From Hypsibius dujardini (taxonomy: Eukaryota; Tardigrada; Eutardigrada; Parachela; Hypsibiidae): a DNA stretch of 26,073 bases. Shown one piece after another: positions 7,345-16,444 of the stretch. Position numbers and translations under genes: made by a program. The notes under the pieces were generated by a model. The model was not told where the DNA came from. It saw only the letters and a list, made by a program, of their open reading frames with translations, and did not search any database. How positions within the stretch are numbered: position 1 is the stretch's first letter; the number at the start of each line of letters is the position of its first letter. The stretch is taken from contig LRSR01013512.1 in the NCBI GenBank assembly GCA_001579985.1, positions 1 through 26,073 on the forward strand. Reading direction: 5' to 3'.

Positions 7345-10300
7345 ATGTTAAGCCACGGTGCTCAAAATTTTAGTATTTCGGGAGGGATTCTTCAGGTTGA
7401 AATTATCACACTGACCACGATGTATCCCTTACTTCTCGGTGGACTACAGTACGTCGGACCGGCGTATGAATCGGCCCGAGAAGACATCCGTAGGCAGTAT
7501 CCAAAGCTCAACTTCACACAAACCTTCATCTACGGCGAAAACGCTCCTTACTCGGATTGGATTGCACAATACGAAAATGTTCTGGCTTATTATTATTATA
7601 AAATTCGTCAGACATCTTCGCAGGGGACACTGCATGTGACTGCTTTTGTCATGGCAGGTTAGAATAATTTGATCAGCTGATAACTGATTTTCTTTTTCCT
7701 TTTTAGCATAACCTTTTCGCTTCTGAATTTTATTATTGGGGAGATATAATTATTTCGGAGGCTAGAATCCAGCATTAATATGACAAATTTCTAAATTTTT
7801 AATGGTGTTTGTTTTTATCTGTTCACCCAGTTTGTTTGTTGGTTTGAAGATCGATCTGGTCGAATTTCTCGGCCTGAAAGCAACTATTTTATTATAATTC
7901 AAGGTGGCGATGACACCATTGGCAGCGGTCGCTTCGCCACTGAACTCGACAAACTTCTCATTAGCAGGTCAGCATTTTTTGAAGAATCTAAAATTGCCTT
8001 GCAGTTTATTTTCCTGAACTTTTCCCCTGGTCACCGACTAATCCGTAGGACTTTCCAGTGCCGCTCAAGCTCCTGATTTCCGCAATAAGGAGAAGTGGCC
8101 CACGTGGATCACAACTGCCGCCATTTCTAACACAGCCATTCGCAGACTCTATGAGAATTTAATTCCACTCTTCAATTGGTGGACTTCGGTGATCGTCTGC
8201 GACATCAACAGCAACATTTTCTTTCAAGTCGTTTCGGAATACATTCGTCAGGCGTTAGTGACTGTGGTTGCGGCGAAGGGTCAAGTCACGCGTGTGGCAT
8301 TCGACTCGAGAACAGTTAAACCGAGTTACTACGGGGAACTCATGCGACAATTGAAAGAAAGTGCTCGAGGTACACGAATCTATCCAGCCAGACAAAAAAG
8401 TGATACAAATATTTTGAGTCAAAGTACCAGAAAAGTTTTGGTACAGTACAAGTCCTCTTAATTCGCGTGCGTCACAGGATCAGTTTTTACTGAAGCGGCT
8501 CAAACTTAAAAATGTGAGTTCAACGAATCGATAACACGATCCGGCTCGGGCTAACTGGACAAAAAATATGACTTTCAATTAAACAACGGCTGACGGGCAA
8601 TTGCCGCTCTTTGCATGCGGTTCAGTTGTTCGGGCCAACCGCAGCCACAATACGAAGCGAAACTGAATTGAACTGAATGTCGCTTTGAAAAAGACCCTGT
8701 GACGTACGCAAAGTAAAAGGACTTTCAGTTAATGGTGTTTTAAGTCGATTTTTGAAACTTTCTAGCAGTGCATATTTAATGAGAACGTCGTGAGAAAATA
8801 ACCCCATCAAGTGATTGTGAAAACGGATTTTGATCAAACTTCCAAAACTATCGACTACACACTGTCGATTTCTAATATCTAAAATGCTCTGTAAAAATTT
8901 TGTCGCCGCGCCACAACTTGTCATTTATACTGTAAGTTACTTCAATATAGGGATAAGATCAAATTTCAAATGTCAAATATGAATTCGTATCAAAGCAAAT
9001 TGAATCGAATTGAATCGAGTCTGTTTTGCTGTAAATTCATTTGATGATTCAATTTTGTTTCCCGAAACTCCGTAAATTCACACTTTTTCATCACTTTTTG
9101 TCATAAATTGACTAAAAACACATAGACGACACTTAGAAATTCATTTTCGGAATTTGATCCAAAGCTACGGCGAAGTTATCAAGGGTTGCCATTTAGATCT
9201 GGTTATATCGCGTGAGACCTGTTTTTTAAATACCAATAAAATATAAAACTCCCAATTAGAACGGCTAACTGGGGGAAATGAATGTTGAACGAAACTTACG
9301 GAGCACTTACTAGGTCACTCACTTAATCATTTGAGCGTGATATTCTTCATCAATTGCAGTGATATTCTATTGGGGTCATTCAGAATCCTTACGCAAAATA
9401 TTGGTAAGCAGTTTGTAAACATTGACAGGTGAATTGTTTCTGTTCACGCAGTGGCGCGCCGAGGGGGGGGGGTGATTCGTTGATCTACAACCCCCCTCGA
9501 AAGTCAAAAAAGTGCCCCAAGGGTCCCCCATTAGAGAAAAAGACTATGATTGAGAATTGTCATGCAATACTCCCCCCTTACGTTCTATCGGAAATATTTC
9601 GGATACAATAAAAAACACCCCCCCTCAAACCAAAGCTCGGCGCGCCACTGTGTTCACGTATGTCGTGCATTTAGTGAACTCTCATGCTTATTGCCTCTAA
9701 TGTCCTTTTTGAGTAGGTTGCCGCTGTTGAAAATAATATGACCCGAGGCGATTTCGTAAGTATGATAGCAGAGTTGCGAATTGATGCAGCCAATTTCCTG
9801 TTTTACTTTTGTCCATAATTGTTGCAGCCAATTTCCTGTTTTACTTTTGTCCATAATTGATGTAAGAATGTTTGCGTCTTACTTACTAGCAGCAATTTTT
9901 GTGTCTTAATTTTTACCATAATTGTTTAACTTTTGCGTTTGGGAGATGTCAATCCGACATATTTGGATTTTTTTACTGTGCTGTCCAACGTATTTGAATG
10001 TATTACTATACCAAGTATGGGAGAGTAATTACGCAGCATTTTTGTCACGCGCTCTCCAGATTTTCCTGGCCTTCCTCCCATTTCGGCACGCATCCTTTGG
10101 AGATTTCGATTATGGTTTGCCTGCAACCAACGGCAGTTCAACCACCGAAGTAAGTGCGTCCCAGAATAATCCATTAATAGTAAGAAGCGGTAGGCCTGTA
10201 TGAGCCTTCAATCACTCTCGTCACTTGTGTAGATCGTTAAAGCGGCTTCTAAGTGCCTCCTGATTATGGAACCTCTTCGCGAACCGGATGGAGAAAGTAC

Positions 10301-13300
10301 CAAAGCCTTGCAGAGCATCTGGAAGAGACGATCGAAGAAACTGGATAACAGCACTTACGTATACGGTACAGGTGAAAAGGTAAATTCATGATGGACGAGG
10401 AGCCGGGGGGCGCGCAAAGTGTTTTAAACGTTTTAATGTTAAAGCTTACCCGCTAGCCGGACAAGGGGGCAATATTTTGTAAACTGTTCAACTGTTAAAG
10501 CTTACACNNNNNNNNNNNNNNNNNNNNNNNNNNNNNNNNNNNNNNNNNNNNNNNNNNNNNNNNNNNNNNNNNNNNNNNNNNNNNNNNNNNNNNNNNNNNN
10601 NNNNNNNNNNCTATACACTCTAATCACAGATCGCATTGTCATGAAGCAGATAATGTGGGAGATCAGGAGATCAGCTGTATCCAGTTTTCAAGTAAAGAGC
10701 TCTGTAATTGCCGAAGTATCTTTTCAGAATTCAGTCATAGCTCCGCCCCCTGAGAGCCCGGAAAATGTTTGGAAGGCGGAGCTTATCAATCAGTTTCAAC
10801 GTATTTTCCGTGAAACCGTGTCAAGAAATATATACCTATTGTAGCATGTCGGCATAAGCCCACCCATTTCCTAGTGCTATACTCATTAGGGAACGTTCAA
10901 CAATTATGTCAGCGAATTTAGGGGGGGGTACGTGTCCACCAGCAACTTGACGCATAGGAGGTTCCAACGGCGCTGACGTCAGCGTTCGAAATTCGGGGGG
11001 GGGGTAAAAATACTGACGAGCTCTGACAGAGGGGAGGTAGGGGGAAATATCGAGCGCTGACGTAATTGTTGAACGTTCCCTTATCACTTGTTGCAAGGGC
11101 AGAAAAAGGGGTCATGCACTCACACTGCACACTGTAGTAATAGGTCTGACACCAAATACGATTTTCAGGATGCGGTAGCATGTTATTGGATTTAGAATAT
11201 CAATATATCAATTAATAATAAATCATAATATTCAATTAATCAATTCAATATCAATTCTTTAGATGTCGCCACATCCGACAGCTACCTACATTTCTATGAT
11301 GGCGCTGGCGGAGGTAACACGCCATTAAAGAGAGCAACTGAACATCAAGTTTTCCCTATATGGAAGATGTTCGATTTTTGGAAGTTAGGTTCTCGAAGAG
11401 ATTCGCCAGGAAACATCCCTGACTAATGCAGGCAACAGTACCGATGATGCCTTCAGCGGACGCAAAATAGCCGCACGCTTCCTTAACAGAACTTTGGTCA
11501 ACGGCAAAACGGAAGTGCTGACCATCGACCGAGTCGGGGAACGAATAATCCCAATGGCAATTACTCAGCTCGACCTGGAGACTGGCAGCGTATCTGTACG
11601 TTTTCTGACATCAACGTGAAACATTTGTTAGTGTCGATTATTATCCAGAAGTAATGTAGTGGATAGTGGAAAGAGCTATGGTCACAACCCCGGCCACCCT
11701 TCTAGTTATGCGCGCAGCCTTTTTCACGCAAAAACGAGGCAACCTTTTACTACGAACAAAACCTTGTTAGTTATTGAAGAATTAAGCTAAAAATTAGCAG
11801 TAACTAATTTGAAATAAACCTGAACTATACCGGGTGCGGGAACTTTTGGCACTACACTAAAATTGCTGAATATAACCCTATATGAACTGTTAAAAAAGTT
11901 ATGCTGTATTTCGAAAGACGACCTATGGGTCTGTGAAATATTTCCTTGGTTTAACGTTCGGACAGGAGCAGGACAGGTGCTATGCATTGGTTTGTAGCAG
12001 CACCTAAAAATTAAGCGTGGCCTGGTTAATGTCAAACTTTCCCAAGTTCGCTGACCCAGATCAAAACTGGGTCGCATTTCTCGAAGCAGAGCGTGAGCAA
12101 CAAAAATTTAAAACACGTATGTTGTAGTACTTTGATGGGGCTATCCCATGGAAAAGAAAAAAATCAATTTGACGGCAATTTTGGTTTTGCGAATAAAAAA
12201 AATCTCGCAGGGTTAAGTTCAGCCAGTTTTTTAAATCTGCATCTCTGACTTTAGACCAAAACTGGAGATCTAAAATAAAACAACAAACACTATTTTTTAG
12301 TAACAAAATCGGTGCAATAATTGGGCTCTTCAATGTGACTGAAATTATCCCAGTCGCGTAACAACTGAGAAAGTTATTAGCGTGGACCCGTACACCACTT
12401 TTGAGTCTAAAAAGTTTTACATTTTTTTAAAAGGTCTCCCTCAATTTAGTGGTGCACGATTGATTGAATATTTCTGATTTTTTTTACAGTACAATGACAT
12501 AGATCTATAGTTTGCCGTTTTGGTTTTTTAGATTCGCTTTAAAGATGAGGGAGATCTGAAAATATGGTCCATGGGACAAATCTTAACAGTGGTGGTCCTT
12601 GGGTTTTCCGAAACAACTTCTGATTCAACAACCTGAATCTCAATTTTAAAAGTGATTCGGATAGGCATCAAAGTGGGCTTTCCAGTGCAAAAAATATTTT
12701 ATAAATAGCACACACAGAGTTCAGGCAAGGGCCTGTGAAGGCCAGTGCCAAAAGCTTTCCCGCACCTGGTACCATTATATAACTGTGCGAAAATAGACGT
12801 TCGATGGCTCTTTGGCTATGTCATGAAACGAATCGTGGAAATTGAACATTTCGGAGATACTAAATATTCAGGGTTACTGGGTTTGGTAACACTTTCTACA
12901 GAGAACGGTTTCCGCCTCTCCGGTTAGTGCACATAGTTGCACGCTATATTATGATATTTGCATAGTACCTCTGATGTTCGTGTCTTTGAAATTCCTCTCT
13001 AGAGCTCTTTTCTAGATGTTTCCTCCTTCTTGGTTAAAGAAGAAAATATCCTTGGAAAGAAACATTTACCTTTGTCCCTATCAAAAATGCTACCTTTTTG
13101 AACAAGCCAAAAGAGCGATTGATTGTTTGATACTGAATCTTCCTAATTGGAGCCTTGAAACTGACATTGACGTTTTAGGAATTTGCAGCGAGAAATTCGC
13201 TTCAGAAAAAGGTTCAAGGTGGTGTTTTAGTTAATCAAAAGGTTGCCTCAACTTTTGGCTAAAAAGGTTGGGCGCATAAATTTTGGTAATTCCAAAAGTT

Positions 13301-15401
13301 GCCCGGATTGTGAGCATAGCATAAGATTGTATGAATTTGTGAGCAAAACCCTCTCCAAACGTTGTTTTGAAAATAATTATAATTATCTGGCAAAAACAAT
13401 CGATGTGCATGGAAGTCTTCAATTGAGTAGGCGGTTCTCGTGCAAGATGCCGTGAAAATGATACTGAAACAAACTGGAGCGATAAGATGGCCAACACCAT
13501 GGCCAGTTGCGGACCGACCAATTTGCGGATTTCACGGCGAGGCGAGAGTATGTCAAGTGTCAGGTGGGTATAGATTTGAGCGATAAGCTTTGAAATTGGC
13601 AAATATTTTTTCGTCAATATTGTGTCGAGGTTGTTGTGTGCACTACGCTCTCTTCATAATTTAGTTTACAGCAACATCATGTCTTACGCTGTGGGATTTG
13701 GAATGCTCTTTCTCGGCATCCTGTTCGTGTCCGTCTTTGTCTATTTTCGGTACGAGCAGGTTTAGTACCGTATTCCCCCGATCTCAAGGGACACTTTTTT
13801 GCCCTACCAGTTAATTTGATCCACCCCAGATCTTATCTGTTCATCACCGTTTGCTATTGTTTACCTACAATCAATCAATCAACTGATTCAATGCGTCCGT
13901 CAAGAAATCCCGCGTAATCAATCAATCAATCGCTGTCAAGTTCGGCATAAATTTCAACCAATCACGACATAGTGAATCCGATTGAACAGTCAACCGATGA
14001 CTTGAGGGGGTGGGGCTTAACTGTCCCTTGAGATCGGGGGAATACGGTAGTTTAGTAATGCACGTATTGTGGTTCTGCTGATGAGCGGCCCATCATTCTC
14101 AGATTATTTATTCGCCGGTAAAATCAGGCAAAGTTTTTTTTAACAGGTTTTAAAGTTAAAAAAGCACAAGAAGATTCCATTTTTCTTCATTTTTCCTGTA
14201 AAAACAATTGTTTTTAGAACCAACTTTTTATTTTGACACTGTTCCATTTGAAATTTAATTCCGAGTCAATTGACATCACCCAATTATTTTTCATAGATTA
14301 GGGAGCGGAGCTCTGGGTATCTTTCGAAAATGATCGAATTCAAGCGAAGCGTTTCGGTTTTGATCAAAAACTCCGCCCACTGACCTCGAACTTTTTTTCA
14401 CTGATGCCAATCGACTGCAAATTAAATTTGATATGGAAAAGTGTTAAAAAGAATTTTTATTATTTTAGTAGCTTTGACGAAAGTGAACTATTCGAAGTGA
14501 TTCTGAATTCAGCACTTGTGAATAATGCCCGAATTAAGTGCATGTAGCTCGCGTAAAGGTCTTCAGAAATGTTTTGGAAGACGAGTTTGGCTTGAAGTTT
14601 TGTGGAAAGGGGCGATTATCTCGCTAATTCAAACTCGCTAATCTCCCTGGTTTTGAAAATAAGCGACAAAAGCAGCCAAGGAGCCGCTTTTCTCGGTTAT
14701 CTGCTCGCTAATTGTGTGCATCTGTCTTGTGAGTGGTTCATATCAGTTAAGATCAGCGAAGGAGACACAGCCTCAGGTAAGCCAGGGGGCGTGTCCTCGT
14801 ATCACCGTTGCAAGGGCGTGCAAAACCAGGGAGATTAACGAGTTTGAATTAGCGAGATAATCGCTGCAAATTTTGCAAAGCGAACTTTGAATACCCTTAG
14901 TGTACAAAAAGCGATTGCGAGCCTCAGGTAAGCCGGGGGCGTGTCCTCGTATCACCGTTGCAAGGGCGTGCAAAACCAGGGAGATTAACGAGTTTGAATT
15001 AGCGAAATAATCGCTGCAAATAATCGAACTTTGAATACCCTTAATGAAGTGCCCCTTTGATTTACCATGGCAGGTTTACTAAACTTGGTCAGCGCATGGA
15101 CGCAGACTGGTGGGTGGTGGATCCGAATTCCCTGTCAAACGAACTCTGCTATTGGATGGACGGCATGAGCACTGTCCGGACGAAGCTGGATCAGGCGCCC
15201 AATTATCATCAGCAGTAAAACATTTTAATATTTCTGAATCGAATGGAAGATTCCGTTCTAGTTTTTTACCGTAGTCAGTCCGAACATCCATGGGGACGAG
15301 TGCTGTCCAGATTGGACCAGTTAAATCCATTTGTAATGATGAATGAAGCTCTGTTTTCCAATGCATCGTCAAATCAAGCTAACTTAAAATTCCTCCACTG
15401 A
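7345..15401 (+). CDS. Natriuretic-peptide-receptor/receptor-guanylyl-cyclase-like protein, copy 1, cyclase-less
   Basis: Coding exons: 7345-7657, 7904-7967, 8059-8369, 9360-9403, 9717-9755, 10060-10149, 10233-10379, 11263-11313, 11389-11595, 13431-13563, 13665-13749, 15074-15214, 15275-15401. All phases agree (1752 nt, 583 residues). The extracellular part matches the ANF-receptor fold: YVGPAYESAREDI, FNWWTSVIVCD, VIFYWGHSESLRKILVAA, NNMTRGDFIFLAFLPF, MSPHPTATYISMMALAEVLE and a Cys pair (ICGFHGEARVC) before the membrane. One helix, YAVGFGMLFLGILFVSVFVY, follows, then a tail of about 90 residues with WWVVDPNS and no kinase or cyclase domain. The N-terminal Cys of the usual GPGC motif is missing; MAGG stands there. 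N-glycosylation sites are likely at NFT and NMT. The start is uncertain: a shared acceptor at 7373 suggests a separate signal exon upstream. Confidence 0.85.
8370..9359 (+). other. 990-bp intron of copy 1, no element recognised
   Basis: This lies between the third and fourth coding exons of copy 1. A 100-codon minus-strand ORF (8924-8622) has no recognisable domain and no paralogous match, so I read it as chance or a relic. Nothing else is clear. Confidence 0.5.
9441..9658. mobile_element. hAT-like MITE with 8-bp target duplication
   Basis: The element is 9449-9650 (202 bp). Its terminal inverted repeats are CAGTGGCGCGCCGAG and CTCGGCGCGCCACTG, exact over 15 bp. It is flanked by identical 8-bp direct repeats TGTTCACG (9441-9448 and 9651-9658). 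CAGTGG-type ends with an 8-bp duplication are typical of the hAT superfamily. The interior is G/C homopolymer-rich without a transposase. It sits in an intron of receptor copy 1. Confidence 0.93.
9784..9860. repeat. 38-bp tandem duplication
   Basis: GCAGCCAATTTCCTGTTTTA and the following CTTTTGTCCATAATT are repeated twice head to tail with a 38-bp period, in an intron of copy 1. Confidence 0.9.
10508..10610. other. Assembly gap (103 N)
   Basis: A run of unknown bases inside the copy 1 intron between exons 10233-10379 and 11263-11313. No exon is missing by phase or by comparison with copy 2. Confidence 0.99.
10737..10786. repeat. Short inverted repeat around GGCGGAGCT
   Basis: ATAGCTCCGCC (10738) and GGCGGAGCTTAT (to 10786) form a small inverted repeat. 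The same motif pair occurs at 19620-19707 in the corresponding intron of copy 2, so it may be inherited from before the duplication or mark one MITE family. Confidence 0.5.
10886..11083. mobile_element. Harbinger-like MITE flanked by TTA
   Basis: The element is 10889-11080 (192 bp). The ends GGGAACGTTCAACAATTA and its complement are inverted over about 25 bp with one mismatch, continuing into GTCAGCG. TTA flanks both sides (10886-10888, 11081-11083), as in PIF/Harbinger insertions. The interior has G-runs and no ORF of value. It lies in an intron of copy 1. Confidence 0.75.
11829..12770. mobile_element. 942-bp inverted-repeat element in copy 1 intron
   Basis: The left end ACCGGGTGCGGGAACTTTTG pairs with the right end CTTTCCCGCACCTGGT, and GGCACT/AGTGCC extends the arm with a small gap. 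No transposase is seen in the interior. It accounts for half of the 1.8-kb intron. It is probably a non-autonomous DNA transposon. No target duplication is evident. Confidence 0.6.
12771..13430 (+). other. Intron remainder with short protein-like frames
   Basis: Two plus-strand frames (13016-13234 and 13243-13455) contain cysteine pairs such as CPYQKC and SCPDCE, but they are in different frames with stops between. They may be a decayed coding element or chance. No family is recognised. Confidence 0.25.
13760..14055. mobile_element. MITE with perfect 28-bp terminal repeats and 6-bp duplication
   Basis: The element is 13766-14049 (284 bp). The first 28 bases (TACCGTATTCCCCCGATCTC and on to GGGACA) are exactly inverted at 14022-14049. 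Identical GTTTAG flanks both sides (13760-13765, 14050-14055). The interior has CAATCAATCAATC runs. It is inserted 16 bp past the transmembrane-exon donor of copy 1. No transposase is present. Confidence 0.92.
14612..15045. mobile_element. Long-arm MITE copy with internal duplication
   Basis: The left arm starts GCGATTATCTCGCTAATTCA. The right arm, ending TTTGAATACCCTTA, is present twice (to about 14901 and to 15045) with a 150-bp period. The outer tip of the left arm is missing. It is related to the intact element at 18978-19296 in copy 2. It ends about 28 bp before the exon at 15074. Confidence 0.85.
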
Positions 15402-15614
15402 ATTGCGTGGTCATCTTTAATATTTATCGGTTTTTGCTGCCTGAATGAAAGGTCTGTGATAAAGGCTGACAATGTCCGCAAATCTTATTGTAAATTCCGA
15501 TTGACCCTTTGTGTGGTCTTGGAGAGAAAAATCGTTTGTTTCAGGTGGAAAAATATTTGGGAGTTCGATATTGTGACTCACGAAAAAATACCAGATAGAA
15601 ACGATGTGTTAGCA

Positions 15615-15815
15615 TAACCCGTTAACGCCCCCCCCCCCAATATCGTCAAGACACGAAGACCTCCGAAATTTCCCGTAAAGATGGTTTGAGGGATTCCCGG
15701 GAACTAAACTGATTCCGAAAGTTGAAGTTTTGGCTGAAATTTAGAGATCATGCATTTTTTATTTGTTGCTTGCTCAACGTCCGGCAGAAATTGTCAAATT
15801 TAACCATTTTTTGCT
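15615..15815. mobile_element. Truncated copy of the AACCCGTTAACGCC element
   Basis: It begins with AACCCGTTAACGCC and aligns, as reverse complement, with the right half of the element at 22337-22657 (shared GACCTCCGAA, TTAGAGA and CCGGCAGAAATT blocks). The other end was not found, so it is a fragment. Confidence 0.65.
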
Positions 15816-16237
15816 CTTTTTGAGTGAAATAGGACTCCGAAGGCTGTGAACTGAAAAACATTTCTAAAAATGCAAATTTTTTAGATTCCTTAAGTTGATC
15901 ATCTATTGATCATCTCCAAGAGTAATAATCTGAGTCGCATTGCTGACCGGCACGGGGACAGTGATTAAAGAAGGTGTCTGTTTTGAAAAAAAATGAATAA
16001 AACGGGCTACCATTGAAACGTATCAATTGATTGATGGTTTTACTAAATATTGTGCGGATCAGTGCAAGAAACTCTTTAACTCTTATCAGCTTAAGGATCA
16101 CTTTTTCACGAAAACTGGGCGCCTGAAGTCAGCTCTTAACCGATTTCAGTGAAACCGAAAAATTTGATCCTAGAATTGGTAGCGCTACTTGAATCTGAAT
16201 AGTTTTTGGAAAGATTTGATTGGGAAGAGCATAATCT

Positions 16238-16263
16238 GGGGTGATCCCAAATGGGATCACCCC
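16238..16263. repeat. Perfect 12-bp-arm hairpin
   Basis: GGGGTGATCCCA and TGGGATCACCCC are separated by two bases. The role is unknown; no gene ends directly before it. Confidence 0.8.
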
Positions 16264-16444
16264 CGGGACGGGAGATTTCAAATGATTTTTCCAATTTACA
16301 TGAATTTTCGTTCAAACATTCGAAAACGACAGTTCTTTTGTAAATTATAAGGCAAACAATTTGATTTATTGCGAAGGAGAATAGGACACTTAAATAGTGC
16401 ACCCAACAAATTGAATCATTAGGAAGGACCATTCAGGCTGCTCA

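Larger units (their letters stand above)
15402..16444. other. Spacer between receptor copies 1 and 2
   Basis: No gene is seen. It contains a half-element at 15615-15815, related in inverted orientation to the element at 22337-22657, and a perfect hairpin at 16238-16263. No kinase or cyclase coding sequence is present, which matters for the short tail of copy 1. Confidence 0.6.

Noticed and set aside
7444-7635. ORFs in other frames over the first receptor exon (also at 17533-17828 and 23151-23342)
   Set aside because: They are shadows of the conserved receptor exon and are not conserved as proteins between copies beyond what the true frame dictates.
8622-8924. Minus-strand 100-codon ORF in a copy 1 intron
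   Set aside because: No domain, signal peptide or paralogous match, and it lies within an intron of a well-supported gene on the other strand.
14602-14973. ORFs containing a YLANSNSLISLVL segment on both strands (also at 18871-19104)
   Set aside because: They come from the arms of the long-arm MITE. Only the first part of 18871-19104 is a real receptor exon, up to 18948.
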